A stretch of 40,968 bases of DNA. Source: Myxococcales bacterium. Its GTDB lineage: Bacteria > Myxococcota_A > UBA9160 > UBA4427. The stretch covers positions 1 through 40,968 of the forward strand of contig JADFNE010000038.1 in the NCBI GenBank assembly GCA_022563535.1, in the 5' to 3' direction. The notes below the pieces were generated by a model. The model searched no databases, was not told the DNA's origin, and saw nothing but the letters and a program-made list of their open reading frames with translations. Below are positions 24,075-32,880 of the stretch, one piece after another. Positions within the stretch are counted from its first letter, which is position 1, and every line of letters starts with the position of its first letter. The translations under genes were made by a program, and so were the position numbers.

Positions 24075-27000
24075 TCATTCCCAGAAACTGCTGAAACTTC
24101 CGCAGTCGATCTCAGGGATTTCCCCGGGTGCCTCTACCGGGTTTTCAAGAACCACGGGTTCGCCGTTTCGGAACCGCAGGTCGATCCGCCCATCGAAGTC
24201 GGTGTCTTCGTCTTGCTGGACGACCGTTTGTCCCCGATATATCTGCACGACGTCGGGCCGCCCGTCACCGTTGGTGTCGGCTTCGACCCCGACCAACTCA
24301 CCGTTGCGATAGAGCTCGCGCCGGTCCGTCACGCCCCGGTTTTCGCTGTCGATCAACGCGTGGGAAGCCACCCCGTTTGCGAATGAGAGTTGCACCTCGA
24401 AATCGCCGTCGCCGTCCTTGTCTGTGCATTGACGGGTCACCTGGCCGGAACTGGCATAAAAAACCTTCTGGTCCGGCCTGGCCGTCTTGCCCCTTGCCAT
24501 CTCCTGAATGACGAGCTTCCCCCGCTCATCGAATTCGTAGAGGAGATGCGCACGACCGCGTCCCTCGGTGTCTCGCGCGCGGCGAAACAGTCGCCCGTTC
24601 TTGTAGTAGTTCCACTCGTCGTATTTACAGTCGCCATCGGAGTCTTTCTCTTCGGCCGTGACGTCGCCATCTTTGTTCAGCCAGCGCCGGATGTCGACGC
24701 AGTTTCGGCCGGCACTGCGCATCTCGAGCAGGTTCGCGCTGCCATTCTTGTAAAACACGGTCAATTCGATCTCGCCGTCTCCGTCCGCGTCCGTCTCGCT
24801 GCGAACGACCTGACCGGCTTTGAAGTGACGCGTGGTTTCGAAGCGTCCGTCGAAGTCCGCGTCGTCCTGGCTGCGGGTGATCGTGGTGCCGTCGCTTGCG
24901 AAGTGGGTGCGGAGATCCGCCTTGCCATCGCGGTTGCGGTCCTCGAGTTGCTCGACCTTGCGGCCCTTCTCATAGACGAGCTTTGCGATCCAGGCGCCGG
25001 CGAGATCGCCGTCGTGAATTGTGGTCTCGACGAGTGTGCCGGCTATGTATCGGCTCACCTCTTCGAAGCGTCCGTCGAAATCTCGATCACGCTCCTCGCG
25101 TTGAATCAGACCTGCTCGGTGAATTCGTACCGCGTCGATTTTGTTGTCAAAGTTAGTGTCGAATTTTTCGCGCAGGGGTTTTCCGGCGGCATCGAGTTCC
25201 ACCCATAGGTCGATCGCGCCGTCCCCGTTGCGGTCGCGCTCCTGGCGAACCTGCTGGTCTGCGGAAAAGTAGAGCGTCGAATCGATCTGACCGTCGCCGG
25301 TCGTGTCGATTTCTTGTCGCACCCGAATTCCCGCTTCGAAATAGGTCACGATGTCGAAGCGACTGTCTGCCCGGGTGTCTCGCTCTTCCAGGATCTTGCT
25401 GTCGGCTTCGAAGTGTTGGCGCAAATCGAACAGGCGATCGCCCGTGGTGTCCCGTTCAAATACGCTGACGCGGCCTTCCGGATCGAGTTGGCCTCGGGTT
25501 TCAAACCGCCCATCGTAGTCGTCGTCGCGTTCGTAGCGGATCGCGACTTCGTCCACATGGAAGAAGCGCTCGTCGGTCTTGCCGTCGGCATTTCGATCTC
25601 GATCGACCCGCTGGAGTTTTCCCAGTTCGTCGTTGTAGCGAAACGTGTCGGCGTCACCGTCGCCGTTGCTGTCGCTAAAGACCGTGAGCGGTTGTTTGCT
25701 GTCGGGGTCGAAAACGATCCACAGGTCTACCCATTGGTCGTGATTCTGGTCTTGTTCGCGACGAATGAGGGCGCCCACAAAATCGCCTTCGGATGCATAG
25801 AAACTCCAGCTGTCGATTTCGCCGTCGAAATTTTCGTCGAGTTCGACGCGAATCAGCACCCCGTTCTCGTAGTACTCGGTGCGGTCGGGCTTGCCGCGCC
25901 GGCGAGAATCGATGCTGCGCTCGACGATCAAACCCTCGTCGAATAGGCTGGTGGTTTCGAAAAATCCGTCGGGCTCGCTGTCGAGTTCTTCCCGGCTGAT
26001 CCTCTCTTCGAGGTCGAACTGGTAGCGGACGTCGACGTCGCCATCGCCGTTGCGATCCTCTCCCTGATGCGTTTTGCGGCCTTCGGTAAAGAAAATTGCG
26101 GTGTCGAGTTGGCCGTCGCCGTTCGAATCCACGTGCTGTTCGCTGATGAGTTCATCTCGGAACAAGGTGACGAGGTTGGGGACTCCATCGCCGTCCGGGT
26201 CTTCGACTTCCTTGGTTTTCACACCCCCTTGATAGAATCGGGTGATGTCTGGGTAGCCCGCGTTCTTGGTGTCGATCTCCTCGCGCTCGAGATTGCCAGC
26301 CGGGTCGAGGAACGCGTGGACTTCTGGCCGGCCGTCGAGTTTGGAGTCGAAGATTCGTTCTCGCTGGATTCCCAGCCGGTACTCGATCCGGGTGTCGAAA
26401 CGGCCGTCTCCAGTGGTGTCGGCTCGGCGCAGTGTGATCGACGAATCCGCATAGGTTGTGACGACATCTTTGTTGCCGTCTCCGGTCGTATCTTCTTCGG
26501 CGCGAATGGTTTGGCCGTCGCGGAAGTAGAGCGAGAGGTTGAATTTGCCGTCCCCGTTGTTGTCCTGGTGCTCCAGCAGTTTGCTGCCGTCGAGATCGAA
26601 TTCGGCGTGGAGATCGACTCGCCCGTCGCGATCCCGGTCTTCTTCCACAACGCTCGGCTTCCCGCCCAGGTAAAAGGTCCAACGATCAAAGCGCCCGTCG
26701 AAATCGCGATCCTCTTCCCGCCGGCTTGCCTCGCCGTCAATGAATTCGCTGCGGATGTCTACCTGGCTGTCTGCGTTGGTGTCGTCTCGCTGGCGCACTG
26801 GGAGATCGTCGGCGTAGTCGATCCAGCGATCGACGGCGGCGTCGCCAGTGGTGTCGAGTTCGCGCAGACGAATGTGGCCGTCTGCGTACTGGCTCCACGA
26901 GTCGAGCCGGCCATCGTGATCGCGGTCGCGCTCGGAGCGCACGGGCTTGCCTTGCTCGTAGAAGACGAACTCATCGTGGCTGCAATCGCGGTTGGTGTCG

Positions 27001-27191
27001 CTGCGTCGTTCGCTCAATTCTTCGTTTTCGTCGTAGAGCAAGACGATGGGGATGCACTCAGTCTCGGTCGCTCGGGCGGGTGTGGTGAAACCGAGTCCCA
27101 ATCCAATCATAACTCCAATTACAGCTTCAATTACAACTCTAATAGCAACAGCGGCGATCAAGAGAAAATTGCAGGGCGTTCTGCGCGTCAT
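24075..27191 (-). CDS. Secreted protein of about 39 Asp-rich (calcium-loop-like) repeats
   Basis: 1038 residues. An N-terminal hydrophobic stretch (residues 9-38) ending ARA-TETE reads as a signal peptide or anchor. Almost all the rest is a tandem repeat of about 24 residues with the pattern D-x-N/D-x-DG-x-x-D-x-x-x-x-F/Y-x-x-G-x-x-x-x-x-E. I count 39 units, some degenerate. The D-x-D-x-DG part looks like a calcium-binding EF-hand or thrombospondin-3 loop, and the F/Y-x-x-G half recalls MORN/YD-type beta hairpins, suggesting a long calcium-stabilised solenoid. Cysteines occur at the N-terminal end and in the last quarter. It starts 24 bp after tonB on the same strand and ends DCGSFSSFWE. No named family is recognised; a periplasmic or surface role with the TonB system is inferred. 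Confidence 0.75.
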   Translation of the reverse strand: MTRRTPCNFLLIAAVAIRVVIEAVIGVMIGLGLGFTTPARATETECIPIVLLYDENEELSERRSDTNRDCSHDEFVFYEQGKPVRSERDRDHDGRLDSWSQYADGHIRLRELDTTGDAAVDRWIDYADDLPVRQRDDTNADSQVDIRSEFIDGEASRREEDRDFDGRFDRWTFYLGGKPSVVEEDRDRDGRVDLHAEFDLDGSKLLEHQDNNGDGKFNLSLYFRDGQTIRAEEDTTGDGNKDVVTTYADSSITLRRADTTGDGRFDTRIEYRLGIQRERIFDSKLDGRPEVHAFLDPAGNLEREEIDTKNAGYPDITRFYQGGVKTKEVEDPDGDGVPNLVTLFRDELISEQHVDSNGDGQLDTAIFFTEGRKTHQGEDRNGDGDVDVRYQFDLEERISREELDSEPDGFFETTSLFDEGLIVERSIDSRRRGKPDRTEYYENGVLIRVELDENFDGEIDSWSFYASEGDFVGALIRREQDQNHDQWVDLWIVFDPDSKQPLTVFSDSNGDGDADTFRYNDELGKLQRVDRDRNADGKTDERFFHVDEVAIRYERDDDYDGRFETRGQLDPEGRVSVFERDTTGDRLFDLRQHFEADSKILEERDTRADSRFDIVTYFEAGIRVRQEIDTTGDGQIDSTLYFSADQQVRQERDRNGDGAIDLWVELDAAGKPLREKFDTNFDNKIDAVRIHRAGLIQREERDRDFDGRFEEVSRYIAGTLVETTIHDGDLAGAWIAKLVYEKGRKVEQLEDRNRDGKADLRTHFASDGTTITRSQDDADFDGRFETTRHFKAGQVVRSETDADGDGEIELTVFYKNGSANLLEMRSAGRNCVDIRRWLNKDGDVTAEEKDSDGDCKYDEWNYYKNGRLFRRARDTEGRGRAHLLYEFDERGKLVIQEMARGKTARPDQKVFYASSGQVTRQCTDKDGDGDFEVQLSFANGVASHALIDSENRGVTDRRELYRNGELVGVEADTNGDGRPDVVQIYRGQTVVQQDEDTDFDGRIDLRFRNGEPVVLENPVEAPGEIPEIDCGSFSSFWE

Positions 27192-27215
27192 AGGGCGAGG
27201 AGAGTAAGCAATCTC

Positions 27216-28355
27216 TCAGGGCACTTCAGGATTGCTGAAGGTAAGCCTGAAGATTTTTTCGGTAAGACAGCGATTTTTGTCGTTGAGGGGTGGGAACGGC
27301 GCAGCGTTCCGGTAGGCGATCATGGCACTTTCGGCAAAGGGTCGGCTTGTCGATTCGATCATCTCGAGCTTCGCGATAGATCCCGATTGATCGATCGCGA
27401 TACGAAACTGGACCACGTCGTCGGGGCTGGCGTCCAGCGGGGGCTCCCATCGAGCGTAGGTGCGGCGCGTGATTTCATCCAAATAGCGCTGAACAAAAGC
27501 ACTCTGCAGGCAAGAGATCGTGGCGACGGCGTTGGGATCACCGCCCGCAAATCCCGCGGCAAGGTATTCGGCGGAAATCCCTGTCGCGATCGTGGTCCCG
27601 CCAGTTTCGCTGCCTGCGATGGCCGTCGGCACCGCAGTCGCAGCTCCCTTGTAATGGGTCGCGTTCAGCTCCGACAAAGTATCGAAGGCATGTGGGGCGA
27701 CGAGGTCCGTGGCCGTCCGGATTGCAACCGCGCTGGGACCGCTGATCTCGACCTCGGGTGCGACGAGATCGGCGGCGGCGATTTCCAACGGTTGAATTGC
27801 GCTGATGTCTGCTGCGCTCGGGGTAGCGTGGATTTCGGCCTGGGGCGCCAGCGGAGCGTTCATGACCTCGGTCAGATCCAGTGACTTGGGCGCGACGAGA
27901 TCGAGGCTCGTTGCTTCGATCCTCGGTGCGGGAACCGCCGCGAGGTTGACCGGCTCCATCGCTGGAGGGACGACGCTGGCCATCGGCGCCGAGAGCAGCT
28001 TGGGAATCGGCAGGGGAGAGGGATCATTCGAGCCCGGCAGTTCGATCGGCTCGTTCAAGATAACGACCGGAATCAATTTTTCGGCCGCCTGTTTCGCGAT
28101 GGTTCCCAGCAAGGCGATGCTTGTGATGATCAAGATGTGAAGCAGTGCCGACGCCGCGCTGGAAATCAAAATCCGCCTGCGGTCTTCGGGTTCGGGCATG
28201 CTGAGCCCCGGCAGCGCAGCCGCGCTCGCGGCAACGACCAGGGGGTCGAGCGGTTGACCGGTCTTGAAAATGCTCCCGGGCGCGCCCATGCGAAGTCGGG
28301 GTGCTGTGTGCACTCTCGATCGTTTGCGATTCGATTTCAGGCTGCGACTCATCGC
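27216..28355 (-). CDS. TonB/TolA-like energy-transducing protein
   Basis: Taking ATG 28355, the protein has 379 residues. A basic cytoplasmic tail (MSRSLKSNRKRSR) leads to a membrane helix at about 60-85 (ILISSAASALLHILIITSIA). A long periplasmic linker rich in Ala, Pro and Val follows, with a recurring DLVAP motif. The C-terminal TonB domain covers about 295-379 (RRTYARWEPPLDASPDDVVQ, IDQSGSIAKLEMIESTSRPF, AMIAYRNAAPFPPL). A Cys pair (SCLQSAF, NRCLTEK) may form a disulfide. Divergent exbB-exbD encode its motor. In-frame codons continue upstream to 28505, so the start is not certain. TonB couples the proton-motive force to outer-membrane transport or, in TolA-like proteins, to envelope maintenance. 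Confidence 0.85.
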   Translation of the reverse strand, partial: AMSRSLKSNRKRSRVHTAPRLRMGAPGSIFKTGQPLDPLVVAASAAALPGLSMPEPEDRRRILISSAASALLHILIITSIALLGTIAKQAAEKLIPVVILNEPIELPGSNDPSPLPIPKLLSAPMASVVPPAMEPVNLAAVPAPRIEATSLDLVAPKSLDLTEVMNAPLAPQAEIHATPSAADISAIQPLEIAAADLVAPEVEISGPSAVAIRTATDLVAPHAFDTLSELNATHYKGAATAVPTAIAGSETGGTTIATGISAEYLAAGFAGGDPNAVATISCLQSAFVQRYLDEITRRTYARWEPPLDASPDDVVQFRIAIDQSGSIAKLEMIESTSRPFAESAMIAYRNAAPFPPLNDKNRCLTEKIFRLTFSNPEVP

Positions 28356-28627
28356 TCGCTTGGGTCCCTCACCGGTAGGCTCAGTACGCTGCGGGTCATC
28401 GGGGAAGCAGGGCAGTGCTGCGATCCATTCCCCTGGATCACGAGATAGCGCACTCGAGGCGGCTCCGGGTAGGACGCTGCTCCGCGCCGCTCGGTTCCCG
28501 TCCACACAGACTCGAAACTGGTACCTCGGGTTACCGAGCCCGAGCCTGTGCAGGTCACTTGGGCCTCCGTTAATCTCGGGTGCCGACGACCGCCCTGATC
28601 CCGCGCAGATTCTCGAGAGGGAAGTCC
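28356..28627. promoter_or_regulatory. Divergent promoter region of tonB and exbB
   Basis: About 270 bp between divergent starts must carry both promoters. I could not pick out a convincing -35/-10 pair or a Fur-type operator by eye. A GAGAGGGA ribosome binding site precedes the exbB ATG at 28628. Confidence 0.4.
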
Positions 28628-29287
28628 ATGTTTACAAGCGAGCACTTCATCGATCTCATCATCATGGGATGGCTATCCAACATTCCGCTGGCGATCGGTT
28701 CCATCATCAGCATCTCCGTGTTTTGCGAGCGGCTCGTGAGCTTCAAAGGTCTCGAAGCGTCGTCTCGCCGGATGGCAGCGTCGACGATCGATGCCATCGT
28801 GCGTCGGGACCTCGAAGCTGCAAAGCGCATCTGCGCCGATTCGAAACTTCCGGTGGCAGCGGCGTTTCACGAAGCCCTGGGTTGGAACAACGTCGCGGCC
28901 GAAGATTTGGATCGCGTCCTGGCGACCCGGCGCGCTGAACTCGCCAGTGGACTCAAACGCGGCGTCTGGATGATTGGTACCGTCGGATCACTCGCGCCCT
29001 TCGTCGGATTGTTTGGCACGGTGGTGGGCATCATTCGCGCATTCGGGGTGATGTCGAGAAGCGGCGATACCGGCTTTCAGGTGGTGTCGGCGAACTTGTC
29101 TGAGGCGTTGATCGCAACGGCCGCCGGGCTCGGGGTAGCGATCGTCGCCCTGATCTTCTTCAATTATCTGCAGATCCGGATCGGATCCCTGAACGCGGTC
29201 TACGCCCGGGCGAGCGAACGGCTCGTGCAGGCGCTCATCTATGTAGAAACCAACGCAGAAACCAGCGCCGGCGAAAGCGAGTCCTGA
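28628..29287 (+). CDS. exbB: ExbB/TolQ/MotA-family proton channel protein
   Basis: From ATG 28628 the protein has 219 residues with three membrane segments: residues 8-30 (IIMGWLSNIPLAIGSIISIS), the GTVGSLAPFVGLFGTVVGII region, and SEALIATAAGLGVAIVALIF. The last two contain the family hallmarks GLFGTVVGII and ALIATAAGLGVAIVAL, forming the stator channel with ExbD. Start 28628 was preferred over an in-frame ATG at 28580 because of the GAGAGGGA site and because the earlier sequence is not membrane-like. The exbD ATG follows one base after the stop. It powers the divergently encoded TonB-like protein. Confidence 0.94.
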   Translation: MFTSEHFIDLIIMGWLSNIPLAIGSIISISVFCERLVSFKGLEASSRRMAASTIDAIVRRDLEAAKRICADSKLPVAAAFHEALGWNNVAAEDLDRVLATRRAELASGLKRGVWMIGTVGSLAPFVGLFGTVVGIIRAFGVMSRSGDTGFQVVSANLSEALIATAAGLGVAIVALIFFNYLQIRIGSLNAVYARASERLVQALIYVETNAETSAGESES

Positions 29288-29288
29288 G

Positions 29289-29732
29289 ATGGGCGCCAAA
29301 CCGATTGGCGGAGGAATCGAAGATGTTGGCGACGAGATCGTCGCCGAGATCAACGTGACTCCACTCACCGATATTTTTCTGGTTTTGTTGATCATCTTCA
29401 TGGTCACGAGCAGCGTGATCGTGGAAGAGGGCAAGAACATCGATCTTCCGGACGCCTCGGTGGCGGAGGACACTACACCAAACGGTGTTATTGTTTCGAT
29501 GAGCGCCGAAGGGGAAATTCTGATCAACGATCAGCTGGCGGAACCCGGATCGGTGTTGCGGTTGCTCGAAGTTGCGCTCGAACAGGCGGACGACAAGATC
29601 GTGATTCTGCGGGGCGATGCGAGTGTTGCGTTGGGGCGAGCGGTCAATATTTTGGATCTTGCACAGCAGGCTGGGGCCAAAGGGATTGCGATTTCGACGG
29701 AGCAGCCTACGGGAGCTTTGGAGATTCAATAG
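29289..29732 (+). CDS. exbD: ExbD/TolR-family protein
   Basis: 147 residues with the classical layout: a short cytoplasmic N-terminus, the membrane segment INVTPLTDIFLVLLIIFMV carrying the Asp essential for proton movement, then a periplasmic domain (NGVIVSMSAEGEILINDQLA, DDKIVILRGDASVALGRAVN) that binds peptidoglycan or TonB in relatives. It starts one base after exbB, so the two are translationally coupled. Its 3' end faces the gldG-like gene, with 78 bp between converging stops. Confidence 0.94.
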   Translation: MGAKPIGGGIEDVGDEIVAEINVTPLTDIFLVLLIIFMVTSSVIVEEGKNIDLPDASVAEDTTPNGVIVSMSAEGEILINDQLAEPGSVLRLLEVALEQADDKIVILRGDASVALGRAVNILDLAQQAGAKGIAISTEQPTGALEIQ

Positions 29733-29810
29733 AGGGATTTGGTTTTGACTTTGGTCGGGGGACGCCAGAATCGGCGGAGCGAAGGGGGGCTGCGGTCTAA
29801 ATTTTGTGGG

Positions 29811-31328
29811 TTAGGACTGGCGGTGGTGGAGCCAGGTCAGGCCTCCGGCGATGAGCAGGATTTCTGGGATCAGGAGGCCGACTCCGTAGAAGGCCTTCAA
29901 TGAGTTGGCGATGGGGACGGGGAACTGGATCAGCCCTGCACTTTTGGGGCGCAGGGTGATGCGATCTTGGCGGGCTACGGCCCAGTGCGCTGCGTTCATG
30001 ACCAGGTCGAGGTTGTAGAGGGCGCGCAGGTAGCGGTTTGACGCGAAGTCGCGGTCGCCGAAGGCAACGATTCGGGCCTCGCCACCCGAACGCGGGTAGC
30101 GGCCGGCGACGCCGAGATACTGGTAACCCACGCTGATGCCCGGCGGCATGGTTGGCGGTTCGCGTGAACCGAGTTCGAGTGGACCTTCGTGCAGCCAGGC
30201 GTGAGCGCTGGTGTAGACCACGGCCTGGAGATCATCGCGCGGTTGCGGTTTGTGCAGTGCGAAACTTCGAGCGCGACGAAAGACCGTATTGCGGTTGCGC
30301 TCGAGGCCTTCGGTGACGGGGTGTGTCGCGTAGTTGAACACGATGGGACTCAACCCGCGGATATCGCCATCGACCGGGTCTGAGATTGGATCCACCACCA
30401 GGGCGTCCGGAGATTGCAGACCGAATTCGGCCAACAGTCCCTCGAGCCCGCTCTGGACCCCGGGTTCGATGAAGGCGAGCAGACTGCCGCCGGAGTCGAG
30501 GTAGCCACGCAGCGCCGCGAGCGCATCGCTGCGCATGTTGCGCTGTGGACCGATCGCGACCACCAGATCCGCGTCTTCGGGGATCTCGCTCATGACCGCG
30601 CTGGGCAGGGTGCGGACATCGAAACCCTCGGTCTGAAAGCCCACCGCCAGGCCTGAAAATCCCGACGCAGATCCATCGTCGATGTTGCCTTCTCCGCTAC
30701 CCGTGGTGATGTAGAGAACGATGTCCCCGCGCCGAGCGAGGCTGGCGAAGGCTTCGAACAGCGCACCTTCGGTGGGACGTGACACTCGAATCCAGTCGTC
30801 GCCATGTTCTACGATGACGGTATTCGAGGAACCGATCCCGAAGCGATCCTCCGCTCCGGGTGACTCTTCGATCAAGAGCGTGTGGATCTGGACAGGGCGG
30901 TCCCGGGCAATTTCTCCGAGCAAAAGCCGGGTGCGGCGGATGCGGGGATCGCCCGGGTCGTGAAACAAGGTCAAGGAAACCGGACCCTCGAGCCGCGCAA
31001 GGGCGTCGCGGGTAGCCGGGGCAATCTGGAATTCCCCCTCGAAGGTCAAGTCGAAGCGCAGCTCGGATTGCGCGGCCAGCCGTTCCAGCAAGACGACACT
31101 GCCCGAAAGCACCACGGTATAGAGCAGCACCCGGTAAACGGATTCGAGCCGCACCCCGCGCCTCGTCCGGCGAATCTTGTGAAGTGTTGCGACCGCTGCG
31201 AAGAGCAGTGCAGCCAGGCCGATGACGAGATGCGCCGTCGCAAAGACGCTGAACTCTCCCTGTAGGCGATGACTTGCGAGTCCAAAAGCCGCGGCGATGC
31301 TGCCGAGAAGAAGGGCTTTGCGATTCAT
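29811..31328 (-). CDS. GldG-family auxiliary component of an ABC exporter
   Basis: A 505-residue protein with two or three N-terminal membrane helices (about 5-22, 30-50, 66-85), a large periplasmic domain beginning RFDLTFEGEFQIAPATRDAL, and a final membrane helix (about 480-500). The LTLFHDPGDP, DIVLYITTGSGEGN, DADLVVAIGPQRNMRSDALA and LRGYLDSGGSLLAFIEPG stretches match the GldG/ABC_transp_aux (DUF4350-like) pattern. In Bacteroidetes GldG works with GldF and GldA in gliding; in other phyla the same trio occurs with unknown cargo. Its ATG overlaps the permease stop (ATGA). An unsplit, membrane-anchored GldG with no Walker motif is normal. Confidence 0.85.
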   Translation of the reverse strand: MNRKALLLGSIAAAFGLASHRLQGEFSVFATAHLVIGLAALLFAAVATLHKIRRTRRGVRLESVYRVLLYTVVLSGSVVLLERLAAQSELRFDLTFEGEFQIAPATRDALARLEGPVSLTLFHDPGDPRIRRTRLLLGEIARDRPVQIHTLLIEESPGAEDRFGIGSSNTVIVEHGDDWIRVSRPTEGALFEAFASLARRGDIVLYITTGSGEGNIDDGSASGFSGLAVGFQTEGFDVRTLPSAVMSEIPEDADLVVAIGPQRNMRSDALAALRGYLDSGGSLLAFIEPGVQSGLEGLLAEFGLQSPDALVVDPISDPVDGDIRGLSPIVFNYATHPVTEGLERNRNTVFRRARSFALHKPQPRDDLQAVVYTSAHAWLHEGPLELGSREPPTMPPGISVGYQYLGVAGRYPRSGGEARIVAFGDRDFASNRYLRALYNLDLVMNAAHWAVARQDRITLRPKSAGLIQFPVPIANSLKAFYGVGLLIPEILLIAGGLTWLHHRQS

Positions 31329-32116
31329 ATGCCCACTCGTCGCAGCTCAATGGATAGCCGGGTCAACGCCGCCGAGATCATCACGAGCGCGAAGAAGTAG
31401 ACGAGATCTGAGAGCAGGATCAAGCCCTCGGACATGTGCGCGAAGCGCTCGTGAAGCGCGATGGCGTCGAGCGAGATCGCCACCGATTCACTGACAAAGG
31501 CGTGGGTCCAGCCGAAATCGTAGAGAATGAAGGTGAAGGCCACGGTCGTTGCCGCCGCCACGATCTGGCTCGAGGTGATTGCTGAGCACACGAGCCCAAT
31601 TGCGGCGATCCCAGTGGCGAGGAGCGAGAGTCCGAGAAAAACGCTTGCGAGGTGCTTCCATCCGAGGCCACCCTGCTCGATCGCCGTCGCGGGGTAGACG
31701 AAACTTACGGCCATCATCAAGACCACGAACCCGAGGGTCACGCTGTACTTCGAGAAGATGATCTGGGCGGGGGTCAAGCCGCTCGTCAACAGAAGTTCGT
31801 CGGTGCCGCGTTGTCGCTCTTCGGCAAAGACCCGCATGGTGACCAGCGGGATGGGGATGATGAGCAGTACACCGAGTTGTTCCATTACGGGGTTGAAGAC
31901 CGTATCGATCAAGTTTACGTGGGTTGGAATCGTGTCGGATTCGAAGCCGCCCATGGTATTGCTCGCAAACAGAAAGAGAATCTGGTTGTAGAGGCGCAAG
32001 TGTTCGAAGAAGGTGATCGCCGTGACCAGAGTCACCATGAAGAGCACGCCGTACGCGATCGGCGATCCAAAGAGCACGCTGCATTCTTTGCGCATCAAGG
32101 CCCAGGTTCGAATCAT
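31325..32116 (-). CDS. GldF-like ABC transporter permease (ABC-2 type)
   Basis: A 263-residue inner-membrane protein with about six hydrophobic helices. The N-terminus MIRTWALMRKECSVLFGSPI and the motif MRVFAEERQRGTDELLLTSG, followed by LTPAQIIFSKY, are the hallmark coupling-helix region of ABC-2 permeases of the GldF/NosY/CcmB-like class. It forms the membrane channel of the exporter whose ATPase lies upstream (4-bp overlap, 32113-32116) and whose GldG partner lies downstream (4-bp overlap). The substrate is unknown. Gene spacing shows a tight transcription unit that starts at aroA. Confidence 0.9.
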   Translation of the reverse strand: MIRTWALMRKECSVLFGSPIAYGVLFMVTLVTAITFFEHLRLYNQILFLFASNTMGGFESDTIPTHVNLIDTVFNPVMEQLGVLLIIPIPLVTMRVFAEERQRGTDELLLTSGLTPAQIIFSKYSVTLGFVVLMMAVSFVYPATAIEQGGLGWKHLASVFLGLSLLATGIAAIGLVCSAITSSQIVAAATTVAFTFILYDFGWTHAFVSESVAISLDAIALHERFAHMSEGLILLSDLVYFFALVMISAALTRLSIELRRVGI

Positions 32117-32880
32117 GGTGCTGCCGCCTCGGGTGCTTTGGATGCAAAGACGCCGCGAAACAAGTCGAGACTCTGGCCATCGCCCAGGATCTCCTCGGTT
32201 GGCCCGAGCGCGACGAGCCTTCCCTCGAACAGGATGGCCACGCGTTGGGTCAGCGCCCGGGCTTCCGCCAGGTCATGGGTACACAGAAGTAACGTCTGAT
32301 GGCCGCGAAGATCCGCGAGGCTTTTGTGTACGTACGCGCGCTGTAGTGGGTCGAGGCCGCCGGTCGGTTCGTCGGCGATCACCAGAGTCGGTTGGTGGAT
32401 GAAGGCCTGGGCGAGAGAGACGCGCTGCTGAAAACCCTTTGAGAGGTTGCCGATGCGCCGATCGCGCACGGAAGTGAGGTCGAAGCGTTCGAGCACATGG
32501 GACATCGCGCTCGCCAACGCGTCGCCTGCGAGTCCGCGAATTCCCCCGGCAAAGCGAAGGAAGCGAGTAACCGAGAGTTCGGGGTAGAGCAGCGAGGATT
32601 CGGAAACAAAGCCCAAACGCTCCTGGACAGCGCGAGGTTCGAGTACCGGTGAGTGACCATCGACGGTGATTTCGCCGGCGCTCGGCACCAGAAAACCCGT
32701 GACCATGCGGATGAAAGTCGTCTTGCCGGCACCGTTTGCCCCGAGCAGGCCAAAGCTTTCACCGGGTTCGATCTCTAGTTGGATGTCTGCGAGAGCGACG
32801 TGGTCGCCGAAGCGTCGTTCCAGCCCGCGCGCCACCACTCGTGCGCCTGTTCGGGTACCTGCCGGGGCACCCACCTCCAC
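32113..32880 (-). CDS. ABC transporter ATP-binding protein
   Basis: A 255-residue ATPase of the CcmA/GldA type. Walker A is GANGAGKTT (47-55), the signature is LSKGFQQR (146-153), Walker B is LVIADEPTGGLD (166-177), and the switch His is in LLLCTHDLAEA. The C-terminus has an Ala/Pro tail. The signature differs slightly from LSGGQ, as usual in this class. Translation begins at GTG 32880, directly adjoining the aroA stop codon at 32881-32883, so translation is probably coupled to aroA. It drives export with the permease and GldG-like proteins. Confidence 0.94.
   Translation of the reverse strand: MEVGAPAGTRTGARVVARGLERRFGDHVALADIQLEIEPGESFGLLGANGAGKTTFIRMVTGFLVPSAGEITVDGHSPVLEPRAVQERLGFVSESSLLYPELSVTRFLRFAGGIRGLAGDALASAMSHVLERFDLTSVRDRRIGNLSKGFQQRVSLAQAFIHQPTLVIADEPTGGLDPLQRAYVHKSLADLRGHQTLLLCTHDLAEARALTQRVAILFEGRLVALGPTEEILGDGQSLDLFRGVFASKAPEAAAP

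Noticed and set aside
26067-27884. A 605-codon plus-strand frame opposite the repeat protein and tonB
   Set aside because: Its translation is a mirror of the Asp-rich repeat coding (Val/Ala/Phe-rich) and crosses two convincing minus-strand genes.
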